Translations under genes and position numbers: made by a program | Notes under the pieces: generated by a model | What the model saw: the letters and a program-made list of their open reading frames with translations, nothing else | Databases searched by the model: none | Told to the model about the DNA's origin: nothing | From: Dermatemys mawii | Taxonomy: Eukaryota > Chordata > Testudines > Dermatemydidae | Assembly: GCA_007922305.1 (NCBI GenBank) | Contig: ML677364.1 | Span: forward strand, 15,204,606-15,268,605 | DNA: 64,000 bases | Direction of reading: 5' to 3' | In this document: positions 38,569 to 49,069 of the stretch, piece after piece | Position numbering within the stretch: position 1 is the first letter of the stretch | Layout: every line of letters begins with the position of its first letter

Positions 38569-38737
38569 TAATACTTTAGTTACTCTTTAAGGTGCCACAG
38601 GACTCTTTGTCACTTCTGCAATTCCAGACTAACACAGCTACCCCTCTGATTCTTGAAATTGGTAGTGTATAGTGATGAACCAAGTTCTTTATGTATATGC
38701 ACTTGTCTCATTTAGCTTTGTTTTCTACTGGCTGCAG

Positions 38738-38935
38738 ACTCCAGAGGAAGGAGCCTCCACATCCATCTATGCAGCTGTCTCACCAGAGCTGGAAGGAGTT
38801 GGTGGCATCTATCTTTACAATGAGCAAAGGACAAAATCTACTGATGTATCCTATGATGAGGAGCTGCAGCGAAGGCTCTGGACTGAAAGCTGCAAGATTA
38901 CTAGGATTTCTGATGCAGGTGGCAGAGATCGCTAA
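38738..38935 (+). CDS. DHRSX: DHRSX, last coding exon with stop codon
   Basis: Sixty-five residues in phase 0 followed by TAA at 38933-38935. The peptide order TPEEGASTSIYAAVSPELEG, then GGIYLYNE, then SYDEELQRRLW and SC matches the vertebrate DHRSX C-terminus, including the EGVGG and YLYNE blocks. The acceptor is TTTTCTACTGGCTGCAG ending at 38737. The exon completes the SDR fold and the C-terminal tail of a protein acting in polyprenol/dolichol metabolism. The tail after the SC pair (KITRISDAGGRDR) is less conserved, as is usual. No disruption is seen. A PLE inversion sits just upstream, leaving the last 72 bp of intron with its pyrimidine tract. Confidence 0.93.
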   Translation, partial: TPEEGASTSIYAAVSPELEGVGGIYLYNEQRTKSTDVSYDEELQRRLWTESCKITRISDAGGRDR

Positions 38936-39205
38936 AAGTAGCCACTTCCAACTGGGTGAATGAAATGTATCCAACAAATATCCTTACCTGACTCCTTGCA
39001 GCATGAACCATCATCCTGGAATCCACTGTTCAGTCCCAAAGGCAAATGTGAACAGTGCTGCTTTTCACTTGAACCCATAATCTGCTAGGGAGTCAAGGGG
39101 AAATATTCCCAAAGGAATGTGTATGGGTTGGTTTTAAATCTAACCGTCAGTTTTGTAATCATGATGTTTCATCCTGTGATTAAAAAAATCTTTAACCTGT
39201 GCAGA
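38936..39205 (+). other. DHRSX: Probable DHRSX 3' UTR
   Basis: Sequence following the stop has no repeat signature. A variant polyadenylation hexamer ATTAAA (39179-39184) is followed by a T/G-rich stretch (GAATTGTGTTTTCCCCTTTTT near 39205-39225). No canonical AATAAA occurs in the first 300 bp, so the true end is uncertain. Confidence 0.5.
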
Positions 39206-39469
39206 ATTGTGTTTTCCCCTTTTTATATAACAAGAGGAGTCTGTCTCTTGTGGGATTGTTATGTCTTAAAACCAGCTCTGCAAATCTTGTAAATATAACT
39301 TAATGCAATTTTTTTCAGTTCTGAGAATTTAGGGTTTCTTTCCTTAAACTTCTTAAATCCTGTCAACACTTTATAATAAGTGACAGATTGCTATAATTCA
39401 TTCTTTTGGCCTTCATGATAATCATAGTGTGTCCATCACAGGAGCCACAGTATAGTACAACACTCTTTA

Positions 39470-39650
39470 TCCAGAAGTTTCAGCGGAAACCAGACACGTT
39501 TAGAGAAAAGGGCTTTAAGATAGGAGGGTGGATTGAAAGGCTTAGAAACATTGTTGAAAAATTGGAGAGGGTTCAGAGCAGAGCCACAAGAATACTTAAA
39601 GGACTAGACAATATGTCTTATAGTGACAGACTCAAGGGCCCTGAGTCACA
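39470..39650 (+). pseudogene. CR1 LINE reverse-transcriptase C-terminal fragment
   Basis: Translation includes VEKLERVQSRATRILKGLDN then SYSDRLK, matching the CR1/L3 segment after the RT domain (LERVQRRATxxIxGL, LSYxxRL). Both flanks break off; the next sequence at 39650 is a different repeat. Confidence 0.75.
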
Positions 39651-39940
39651 AAGGAAATTAGGCACCTAAACCCCAGACTGGGGCTCCGAAGTTCCAGTTT
39701 TAGGCTCTGCTGCAATCCACAAAACTTCTTCTGAACACTGTAGGTGTCTAACCTCACTCAGTGCCTAAGTTTTCAGGGTAAAAGTCCCCCTGACCTATGT
39801 TTCTGCCTCTAAGCATATGCACTGCTGCCTCACTCTAGGTATTCAGGGGATTATTGCCCCCCGCCCAAGCCCCAGAGTAAGCCAGGGAAGATAGGTGCTC
39901 TGATGGGTGGTGGTGCCACCAGTGGTGCCCATTTTCTAAC

Positions 39941-40230
39941 TTTTAGCCCTACAGTTAGAATACTTGCCTGAGATGTGGGAGGCTGTGGTTCAGTTCTCCC
40001 CTTTCTGCCTGAAGGGGCGAAAGAATTTGAATGTGGGGGTCTTCCACCTCTGAGGGGTGCTCTAAACACGGGTCTAGAGCTATATTCTGATGTGGGATGC
40101 CCTCAGTCTCCCCTGTTGAAGGTGTTCTACTGTGGATAAATAATGATAGGTGATTGATTAAAGCAAGGGGACTAGACCCAGGGTTTCCTACCTCCCAGGT
40201 GGGTGGACTAACCACTGAACTATAGAGTCA
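39941..40230. repeat. Inverted pair of tRNA-like segments
   Basis: On plus, 39941-40001 has TAGCCCTACAGTTAGAATAC (A-box-like) and GGCTGTGGTTCAGTTCTCC (B-box-like). On minus, 40168-40230 has TATAGTTCAGTGGTTAG and GGGTCTAGTCC. Two tRNA-derived halves thus face each other across about 165 bp. Likely a tRNA-derived SINE dimer or fold-back repeat; not a functional tRNA gene. Confidence 0.5.
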
Positions 40231-40378
40231 TTCTCTCTGTCTCTCACTGAGTATTTGGTAGAACAGTCAACCTCAGGGTATGTGATTTTTTGGTTAACAA
40301 GAGGCTGGTAAATGCTTGGTGTATTTACGTTGCCTGCCTGATACATCCACTCAGCAGAATCTCAAAGGGAGGTGGGTT

Positions 40379-40388
40379 NNNNNNNNNN
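40379..40388. other. Assembly gap (10 N)
   Basis: Ten Ns; unlike the gap at 21219, flanks are not duplicated, so missing length is unknown. Confidence 0.95.
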
Positions 40389-40600
40389 AGCAATATTCAC
40401 TGCTAATTTTTCAGTGGCTGGGATGATAAGGGTGGGAGTGAAGGTACCAAGAAGGGGCTTGGGAGTTGCTGCAGGAAAAGAACTACCAAAAAAAAAAAAA
40501 GAAAGGTGAGTCACAAGAACGGGTAAGACTGAGAGAAAGAAGGATGGGGAAAAAAACTGGCAGAAGGCAGAAATATCTGGTCCCAAAGAGAATCGTATTT

Positions 40601-40723
40601 AGGGTGACCAGATGCCCCTATTTTATAGGGACAGTCCCAATTTGGGGGTCTTTTTCTTAGATAGGCTCCTATTACCCCTCCACCCACTGTCCCGATTTTT
40701 TACATTTGCTGTCTGGTCACTCT
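40601..40723. mobile_element. 123-bp MITE with AGGGTGACCAGA ends
   Basis: Ends AGGGTGACCAGA and TCTGGTCACTCT are inverted. AATCGTATTT (40591-40600) and AATCATATTT (40724-40733) form a 10-bp duplication with one difference. Related to 50343-50467. Non-coding. Confidence 0.75.
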
Positions 40724-41570
40724 AATCATATTTTCCCTCTGGGCTGTGAGAGGTGTGATCTAGCCCTGGGTGTTTTCATTTATTATTTGCAATGGTTAGC
40801 AGCAGGCAATTTATCATCCAGTCACTGTAGCACTTTCCCTGTGTCATTGGCTGATTATTATTATTTTTTTTTTTTGGAAGGAAATGTAGTGCTTGTGAAA
40901 TGTGCCAGACTGACACGTTGGGAACTAAATTCCTTATTCACAGATCAGGCACAGAATGCAGTGGAGGGTGTTAGCTAGCCAACATTTTATATTGCAATAT
41001 TGTTCCCACAGAGAATCATTGTTGGCAGAAGTACTTGCTGAATTTACACACAACAGAAGGGACCATATGAATCCCTGTTGTAACTCCATTGAAGTCAGAT
41101 GAGTTTCCCCATGGTGACCAGGAGACTGCAAAATATATATCTTCCAGGGGAATTCTTTCCCCATATCACAATTTAAAGGTATATTAAGATGCTTTAAAAT
41201 AATAGAACTTCAGTTGGGATTGTGGGTCTCAAATCATTTCAAAGCCTGGTTTATATTGAACTTGGAATCTCTAACTCCTGCTTCCACATGCTGTTTCAGA
41301 TGTGTGAAGGCTCCTTCGATTAGAGGAGCTCCTAGAGGGTTATGATGGGCAGAGTCCTTGGTGGCTGGCAGGTACTTTGTCTGTGATATAGGGCTGTTTC
41401 TTTGTGCTTCTCTTTCTATGGCCTGCTGTAGTAGATCCCCAAATTTCATAGGCTGATGGACCTGGCAGACTTCCAGCTGCAAACAGGAAAAGTGGGGTAC
41501 GGACACAAGCTGATCTGCCAATTGCCTGCATAGCATCATCCTCTGTCTCTCACCCAGTGACTAAGTATTT

Positions 41571-41740
41571 AGGACTTGTCTAGACTGGCAAGTTTCTGAG
41601 GAGCAAAGCAGCTTTTTGTGTTCACACTACAGACATGTACACACTGCCAAGCCACTCGGTGCGCACAAACGCCTCAGTTTCAGCACTGTAAAAACCCACC
41701 TCAAAGAGAGTCGTAAGGCTATTTGCACGGAGGCTCCAGC
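41571..41740. mobile_element. MITE left portion
   Basis: Begins AGGACTTGTCTAGACTGGCA after TTT, similar to Harbinger-like ends (GTCTACACT), and contains GAGCAAAGCAGCTTTTTGTG. The right end is missing or replaced by the next element. Confidence 0.45.
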
Positions 41741-41754
41741 ATGAGCTGAGGGAT

Positions 41755-41919
41755 GTACTGGCCAACGCTTCCCGCAGTTCCCATTGGCCTAGAGCAGCGA
41801 ACCGCAGCCAGTGGGAGCCACGATTGGCCAAACCTGCAGATGCGGTAGGTAAACAAACTGGCCCGGCCCGCCAGGGGGCTTACCCTGGTGGGCCGCATGC
41901 CATAGGTTGCCGATCCCTG
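41755..41919. mobile_element. Truncated hAT-like element
   Basis: Body ACGCTTCCCGCAGTTCCCAT, GTGGGAGCCACGATTGG and end CATAGGTTGCCGATCCCTG match 27290-27449. It abuts a CR1/L3 fragment on its right. Confidence 0.6.
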
Positions 41920-41924
41920 ATCTA

Positions 41925-42690
41925 TTCTGACCTCCTGCACATCCCAGGCCACAGAACCTCACCCACCCACTCCAGTAGTTGACCCCTGATCTCTGGCTGA
42001 GTTACTGAAGTCCTCCAATCATGATTTTAAAACTTCCAGTTACAAAGAATCTACCACTTACTCTAGTTCAAACCAGCAAGTGACGTGTGCCCCGTGCTGC
42101 AGAGGAAGCCAAAAACAAACCCTAGGATCATTGCCAATCTGACCTGGCGAGAAATTCTGTTTCTTCCTAACCCCAAATATGGCGATCCTGATGGTCACAC
42201 GAGCCACACACCTGGGAAAGAATTCTCTGTAGTAACTCAGAAGACTCCCACAGCTAGTGTCCCAGCTCCAGCCATTGGAGGTATTTGCTAATAGCAGTCA
42301 TGGATGGGCTATATTTCATTGTAGACAACCTCATCATACATCCACTCCATAAACTTACCAAGCTCTGTCTTGAAGCTAGTTAGGTTTTTTGCCTACACTG
42401 CTCCTCTTGGAAGGCTGCTCTAGAATTCACTCCTTTGATGCTTACAAGCCTTTGCCTAATTTCAACTATAAACTTGATGGACTAGTTTATATCCATTTGT
42501 TCTTCTGCCAACATTAGCCCTTAGTCATCTCCCTCCTTGGTGTTTATCATTCTGATATATATAGATATAGATATAGGGAACATTCGTGTCTCCCTCAGCC
42601 TTCATTTTGTTAGGCTAAACAATCCAAGCTCCTAAAGTCTCCTCTCATAAGGAAGGTTCTCCATTCCTCTGATCATCCTAGTAGCCCTTC
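41925..42690 (-). mobile_element. CR1/L3 LINE 3' UTR region
   Basis: Reverse-complement CR1/L3 signatures occur in order: CTGACCTCCTGCACATCCCA and CAGGCCACAGAACCTCACCC at the left, CTCCATAAACTTACCAAGCT in the middle, and CTCTCATAAGGAAGGTTC with CATCCTAGTAGCCCTTCTC at the right. A short AT/GATA tract (42554-42577) interrupts it. No open frame remains. Confidence 0.65.
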
Positions 42691-43254
42691 TCTTGAAGAA
42701 AAAACTGGGGAACAAGAAACCATCACAGGCAAGTCCCAGCAGGGCAAGGAGACAGAAAAATAATGTTAAACCTCTGGCTGCAGCAAAATGGTAAATCCCG
42801 TGGCAAAATTCTCCATTTCATGGCATCACGAAAAAACTCAGATTCCATAGCCACAGAATTGCAGAATCCACAGGACATTGATTTACATGAATGGTTCAGT
42901 TCACACCTCTTAGAGCTATTGTTTCTAGCTGTCTGCAGGTTCAGGCATGTATCACTACATCATTTTATATTTAGTCCATTTCTACCAGTGTTTAATTAAA
43001 AAAGGTGGTGATTTTACCAGGACATGGCTAAATAAGGCACCCAAATACCACAATGACGGGCACCAATAAAGAAACTAGACTGAAAGAAATTTCGGATGGA
43101 CTAGAATAAAGTGGATCTGCTACAACACTGTATTATTTCAGTTTTATGTGGCTGTGACTCCACTGAGTGCAATACAGTATAGTGTCAGCCTCAGTAGCTG
43201 CAATATACATTCCCCAAAATTGTCACTTTGCTCAGAGGTGTCGTGTCTGGGACA

Positions 43255-43640
43255 TAGGCGGTCACAGCTAATGGCTGGAGCGGAAGTCAGGCCTAGTGAT
43301 TGAAGGAGGAGTTGGGAGCCACGAACCAGAGTCAGCAGGCAGAGGAAGAGTCAGGAACTAGCAGTGAAGCCAAAGGTCATGCTTAACTTAAAGCCAGAGT
43401 CAGGAGCAAATAGCAAGGCTGGGACCAAGGCAGGTACAGAAGTGATCACAACTATGGGCATACGCATTGAGCAGCCAGAAATCTCCTGCTGTTGAGTTTA
43501 AAAGCATGCCTGCTTCACTCCCATCAGCCAGTCAAGTGGGCTGGCCAATCAGTCGGACCTACCACAACTCAGCAGAGCACTTTAATCTGCTTGAAGGCTG
43601 GGCTTGCTAGTTCTCAGACTCAACTGAAGGAGCTCACTGC
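43255..43640. repeat. GAGTCAG-rich interspersed repeat
   Basis: Degenerate purine-rich words such as CAGAGTCAGCAGGCAGAG and AAAGCCAGAGTCAGGAGC recur, and related words appear at 51285-51600. The right part has GCCAGTCAAGTGGGCTGGCC. Family unknown; could be LTR-like or minisatellite-derived. Confidence 0.4.
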
Positions 43641-43686
43641 TGTCAAGAGGTTTGACTGAGCAGTACTTTAAGCTGTTTTTACAAAT

Positions 43687-44640
43687 CTTAGAATCATAGA
43701 ATATCAGGGTTGGAAGGGACCTCAGGAGGTCATCTAGTCCAACCCCCTGCTCAAAGGAGGACCAATCCCCAACTAAATCATCCCAGCCAATGCTTTGTCA
43801 AGCCTGACCTTAAAAATCTCTAAGGAAGGTGATTCCACAACCTCCCTAGGTAACCCATTCCAGTGCTTCACTACCCTCCCAGTGAAATAGTGCTTCCTAA
43901 TATCCAACCTACACCTTTCCCACTGCGATTTGAGACCATTGCTCCTTGTTCTATCATCTGCCACCACTGAGGAGAGCCGAGCTCCATCCTCTTTGGAACC
44001 TTTCTTCAGATAGTTGAAGGCTGCTATCAAATCCCCTTTCCTTTCCACAGACTAAACAAGCCCAGTTCCCTCAGCCTCTACTCGTAAGTCATGTGCCCCA
44101 GCCCGCTGATCATTTTTGTTGCCCTCTACTGGACTCTCTCAAATTTATCCACATCCCTTCTGAAGTGGTGGGGGCCCCCAAAACTGGATTAATACTGCAG
44201 ATGTGGCTTCACCAGTGCCGAACAGATGGGAATAATCATTTCCCTCAATCTGCTAGCAATGCTCCTACTAATGCAGTCCAATATGCCGTTAGCCTTCTTG
44301 GCAACAAGAATATGAGTCAGCAGTGTGCCCAGCTTCTCATCCACTGTAATGCCCAGGTCCTTTTCTGCAATATTGCTGCTTAGCCAGTCGGTCCTCAGCT
44401 TGTAACGGTGCATGGAATTCTTCTGTCCTAAGTGCAGGACTCTGCTCTTGTCCTTGTTGAACCTCAGATTTCTTTTGGCCCAATCCTCTGATTTGTCTAT
44501 ATCACTCTGGTCCCTATCCCTACCCTCCAGCGTATCTACCTCCCCCCAGCTTAGTGTCATCTGCATACTTGCTGAAGGTGGAGTCCATCCCAGCATCCAG
44601 ATTATTAATAAGATGTTGAACAAAACCAGCTCAGGACTCT
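43687..44640 (-). mobile_element. CR1 LINE, 5'-truncated, minus strand
   Basis: The left edge, AATCATAGAATATCAGGGTT then GGAAGGGACCTCAGGAGGTC, is the reverse complement of a canonical CR1 3' UTR. The body holds ORF2 remnants described separately. Of the CR1 pieces in the window it looks the best preserved. Confidence 0.9.
43773..44640 (-). pseudogene. CR1 ORF2 (reverse transcriptase) C-terminal remnant
   Basis: Two minus-strand frames cover the RT end. Frame one (44640 down to 44189) contains NLRFNKDKSRVLHLGQKN, EKDLGITVDEKL and LVAKKANGILDCISRSIASR, the conserved block downstream of the RT catalytic core. Frame two (44048-43773) contains KGSKEDGARL and HWNGLPREVVESPS near the C-terminus. 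The frames differ by a shift, so the ORF is broken. The endonuclease and the RT catalytic residues are absent (5' truncation). Confidence 0.85.
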
Positions 44641-44703
44641 TTGTTAAGCTGAAGTTAAGGTTGATATCACAGATCAGTAATTTAAGGGTAAAACCATAAC
44701 AGT

Positions 44704-44870
44704 GATATAATCTCCAAAACCACCTATCATTATTAGAAGTAGTAGTATTGTAGAACCTGGGAGTCCCAGCCATGGACCAGAACGCCATTGTGCCAGGTGC
44801 TGTACAAATATAGAACAAAAAGACAGCCCTGGCCCCAAAGTGCTTCCAATATAGACAAACAGTTGGGGGC
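44704..44870 (+). repeat. Amniote interspersed repeat fragment
   Basis: CAGCCATGGACCAGAACGCC then CCATTGTGCCAGGTGCTGTA and AGACAGCCCTGGCCCCAAAG are words typical of a common reptile SINE-like repeat, also seen weakly at 31495-31630. Confidence 0.5.
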
Positions 44871-45175
44871 GCCTAAGTCAAAGATAAGCCAATACTGGTT
44901 AGCATGATAGGCAGTGGTCTCAGCACACCAGCAGCAGTCATTTCAAACCTAAGCACACGTTTAAAAAAAAATTAAACATATTAAGGTATAGAAATGCACA
45001 GCTAAGCCACTCAAATAACCTTATCTGTGCCCTGTAATGACTCCACGCCATAAATATACAATTATAATTTGTTCATAGTAGTGTTTATAGTTCTAGATTA
45101 ATTAAATTGATTTTTAAAGACATATTAGGTTTTTTTCTCTTCTTTTTCTTCCTCCTGGTGTCATATTCTCTATGC

Positions 45176-45960
45176 CAGGGGTGGGCAAACTATGGCCCGC
45201 GGGCTGGATCCGGCACACGGGACCATCCCATCCGGTCCCCCGGCCAGTGAGGCTGCCCCTGCCCTTCCCCCGGAGCCGCGCCGCATAACGCTGCGGCTGG
45301 GGCTGCGCGCTCCCCCCTCCCCTGAGCTGCGCCATGTGGGCAGCACTCCGGGGGCTGGGGCTGTGTGCTCAGCCCCTCCCCGGAGCCACATGCTGAGCCC
45401 CTCTCCTGGAGCAGCACCATGGGGGCGGCACTCCGGTGGCCGGTCAGGGCTGCGCACTCAGCCCCTCCCCCGGAGCCACGCCACTTGGGCAGCACTCCGG
45501 GGGGCCAGGGCTGTGCACGTCCCCTCTTTCCCCAGAGCCGGGCCAGCATTCATGGTAAGGGGGCGGAGGGGAATTGCGGGGGTTCCAGGGTGGTGGTTGG
45601 GGAGGTAGTCTGGAGGGGGCAGTCAGGGAGCAGGGTGGGTTGGATAGGGGTGGGGTTCTGGGGTGTTAGTTAGAGGGTGGGAGGTGGATAGGGGTTGGAG
45701 CAGTTGGGAAAAGGGAGCAAGGGAATTGGGTGCGGTCCTGGGGGGTGGTTTGGGGTCTCTAGAAGGGACAGTCAGGGGGTGGGAGAGGATTGGATGGGGA
45801 TTCTGAGGGGGCAGTCAGGGGGCGGGAAGTAGGAGGGGGCGTGCTTGGCCTCAGAAGTGGGAGGAGGCCAGATTGGTGGTGGGGCCTTCCCTTACCCGGC
45901 CCTCCAAGTAATTTTGTAGACCCAATGTGGCCCTCGGGCCAAAAAGTTTGCCCACCCATG
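45176..45960. mobile_element. hAT element, G-rich copy with perfect target duplication
   Basis: Ends CAGGGGTGGGCAAACTATGG and AAGTTTGCCCACCCATG, flanked by identical octamers CTCTATGC (45168-45175 and 45961-45968). It belongs to the same family as 8909-9686 but inverted: here the right half is G-rich on plus. GC-rich frames on both strands (up to 138 codons) have no domain and follow composition. Confidence 0.9.
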
Positions 45961-47132
45961 CTCTATGCTGTTAGGAGCATATGAACCATATTAACTTAGG
46001 GCAATTTGACTTCACTCCTGCTAAGGTTAATGTGAGGCAGATGACATTTGGAAGAAGACAACTGTGTCTTCAGTCTCACTGAAAACAATAGGAGATGGCA
46101 GCCCTTGTTAAAGAAAGCAATTTCTCTATGGAATTCTCTGTAAATGATTGATGTTTGTCAGCTCCCATTGAAGAAGAAACTTTCAGTTATAAAGAATAAC
46201 AGCAAAAAATGACCACTAATCCTTATAAAAAAATTACCATCCACACAAGCTTTCAGTGAATTTTAACTAGATTGAAGCTGGAATTATTATTTAATTACTG
46301 AGATTATTCAGGACAAAAGAAAGCGGGGTCTGAGACAGAGTGCTAAATTTCTTAACAGACCTCTTTATAAACTAATTTTAACTCTGAAACTAACTAATTC
46401 TTTTGGAAATTCTCAGAAAAATTGTTTGTATTCAAAGAATTAGTGCTGTCATTTGAGGGAGGGTACACTGTGGTCTTCATGCAGAACAAAATGGATCATA
46501 CACACCAAAATGTTTTAATCCCTGCTTAATTGTAAAACTCATGTTAAGCTTAGCTATGTAAACTCAAGCAGCATTTCCATAATGTAATTTTTATAAATAA
46601 CTGAACTTTTTGCTGTTCATTAATGAAGAGAAAGTGTATAGGTACTGAACTATAAAACTATCTAAACCTTATGAATGTATTTTATACTTCAATTATTTTG
46701 CACATCTATCAAATCGCTTTCATAGATGACCAGAACTATGTATGCTACAGTCTCAAAAGATAGTCTTTAGGACTGAGCGTCAGGTTTATAGAGGTCTGGT
46801 ACTAATGCACGGCTCTGCAAGCCATAAACACACTAATACTTCACACATACTGAAAAGGCAGTCATCTTCAAGCAAGGAACGACTCTTGTGCAGTTCTGGC
46901 CTTAGATTGTTCCTGTTCATTACATGACATTACTTATGCTCCAGTGGCTTCATGGGAGACACAGAAAAATTAGCATTCCATTGCTGCATGAGCTCTTCAA
47001 CTCAGGTGGGATAGAAATTCTGAGATTTCCGATAAATAATTTTAAAAAGGACAGGTGGATGAAATAAGATCACCAGCACATTGACATTTCTGATGCTACC
47101 CACGAGGTCATTGCAGAACCTAAGCACACTGC

Positions 47133-48578
47133 ATGGTACCATCCCACAGAGGAGGTGCTGTTGTCATCATGGACAGGTCTGACTACCAAAAGGAGACTAC
47201 CAGACAACTCTCCAACACCAATTTCTACAGGCCACTTCCCTCAGATCCCACTGAGGAATATACTAAGAAACTGCACCATCTACTCAGGACACTCCCTACA
47301 TTAACACAGGAACAAATTAACATATCCTTAGAGCCCCGACCGGGGTTATTCTATCTATTACCCGAGATCCAAAAACCTGGAAATCCTGGACGCCCCATCA
47401 TCTCGGGCATTGGCACTCTCATTGAAGGACTGTCTGGATATGTGGACTCTCTACTCAGACCCTATGCCACCAGCACTCCCAGCTATCTCCGTGACACCAC
47501 CGACTTCCTGAGAAAACTACAATGCATTGGTGATCTTCCAGAAAACACTATCCTAGCCACCATGGATGTAGAAGCTCTCTACACAGACATCCTACACAGA
47601 GATGGAATACAAGCTGTCAGGAATAGTATCCCTGATGATGCCACAGCACAAGTGGTTTCTGAGCTCTGTGACTTTATCCTCACACACAATTATTTCAAAT
47701 TTGGTGACAATATATACCTCCAGACCAGAGGCACCGCTATGGGCACCCGCATGGCCCCACAGTATGCCAACATCTTTATGGCTGACCTGGAACAACACTT
47801 CCTCAACTCTCGTTCACTCAAGCCCCTCCTCTATCTACGCTACATTGATGACATCTTCATCATCTAGACGCATGGGAAAGAAACTCTGGAAGAATTCCAC
47901 CATGATTTCAACAGCTTCCACCCCACCATCCACCTCAGCCTGGACCAGTCTACACGGGAGGTCCACTTCCTAGACACCACGGTGCAAATTAATGATGGCC
48001 ACCTCAACACCACCCTATACCGAAAACCTGCCGACAGCTATGCCTACCTTCATGCCACCAGCTTCCATCCCAGACACACCACACGATCCATTGTCTACAG
48101 CCAAGCACTGAGGTACAATTGTATTTGCTCCAACCCCTCAGACAGAGACCAACACCTACAAGATCTTCACCAACCTTTCTCAAAACTACAATACCCGCAC
48201 AAGGAAATAAGGACACAGATCAACAGAGCCAGACGTGTACCCAGAAATCTGCTGCTGCAAGACAAGCCCAAGAAAGAAAACAACAGAACACCTCTGGCCA
48301 TCACCTATAGTCCTCAGTTAAAACCTCTCCAACGCATCATCAGTGATCTACAACCCATCCTGAACAACAATCCCTCACTCTCACAGGCCTTGGAAGGCAG
48401 ACCAGTCCTGGCCCACAGACAACCTGCCAACCTCAAGCATATTCTCACCAGCAACAGCACACCGCGCCATAATAACTCTAACTCAGGAACCAATCCATGC
48501 AACAAACCTCGATGCCAACTCTGCCCACATATCTACACCAGCAACACCAGATCAGCCACACCATCACTGATTCATTGA
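47133..48578 (+). pseudogene. PLE reverse transcriptase with premature stop
   Basis: In one frame (244 codons to the TAG at 47865-47867, then continuing to 48578) the peptide shows RT motifs in order: GGAVVIMDRSDY, PGNPGRPIIS, ATMDVEALYTDI, TAMGTRMAPQYANIFM, and the catalytic YIDDIF (codons from 47841). The TAG follows FII, where PLEs usually have Trp, so one G-to-A change explains it. Downstream, THGKETLEEFH and a thumb-like region continue without a shift, ending in NPCNKPRCQLCPH. It copies PLE RNA for target-primed insertion. The N-terminus is missing. Confidence 0.85.
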
Positions 48579-48970
48579 CCCGCACATCTACCAATGTAAT
48601 ATATGCCATTATGTGCCAGCAATGTCCCTCTGCTATGTACATCGGCCAAACTGGACAGTCCCTACGAAAAAGGATAAATGGACACAGATCAGATATCAGG
48701 AATGGCAATATACAAAAACCTGTAGGAGAACACTTCAATCTCCCTGCACACACAATTACAGATTTAAAAGTCACTATATTGCAGCAAAAAAACTTTAAGA
48801 CCAAACTGCAAAGAGAAATTGCAGAGCTGCAATTCATTTGCAAATTTAATACAATCAGCTCAGGACTGAACAGGGATTATGAATGGCTAGCTAACTACAA
48901 GAACAGTTTCTCTTCTCTTGTTGTTCACACCTCCAATTCAGCTGCTAGAGGAATACCTCACCCTCCCTGA
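48497..48970 (+). pseudogene. PLE GIY-YIG endonuclease domain (shifted frame)
   Basis: The C-terminal PLE domain lies in a frame offset from the RT. The GIY-YIG motifs appear as VIYAIMC (from 48596) and MYIGQTGQSLRKRINGHRSD (YIG at 48638-48646), followed by PVGEHFNLPAH. The C-terminal tail ends in SAARGIPHPP and a stop at 48968. The frame change falls at about 48535-48570, equal to a 1-base loss or 2-base gain. A nickase of this family cuts target DNA for priming. Confidence 0.85.
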
Positions 48971-49069
48971 TTAGAGATAACAAGCTGGTTCAGCCTCATT
49001 GGACTAACCCTGTTATCTCCAACCTGGTTCTTGCCTACCTATTTATACCTGCCCCTGGATACTTCCACT

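Larger units (their letters stand above)
37964..38652. mobile_element. Inverted pair of Penelope-like 3' ends
   Basis: Two 288-bp arms (37964-38251 on minus, 38328-38615 on plus) are near-identical inverted copies of the 3' end of the PLE at 47133-49162. They include the last codons of its ORF (ATTATGAATGGCTAGCTAAC) and its 3' tail. The 76-bp centre repeats TAGGGATTATGAA words. A 37-bp tail (38616-38652) follows. TTGAAATTGGTAG flanks the whole unit (37951-37963 and 38653-38665), so it entered as a single insertion. It ends about 72 bp before the DHRSX last exon. Confidence 0.85.
6433..38737 (+). other. DHRSX: DHRSX last intron (about 32.3 kb)
   Basis: Bounded by GTAAAT at 6433 and by TTTTCTACTGGCTGCAG ending at 38737. 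Both flanking exons join in phase 0. The intron is filled with transposon insertions listed separately. No nested gene was recognised. ZBED1, which lies within DHRSX in human, is not seen here. Confidence 0.85.

Noticed and set aside
39941..40230. Functional tRNA genes
   Set aside because: A- and B-box-like words are decayed, no complete cloverleaf is seen, and the paired inverted layout fits a SINE-derived repeat.
45114..45608. Several overlapping GC-rich frames on both strands
   Set aside because: All fall in or across the G-rich hAT element and reflect its composition.
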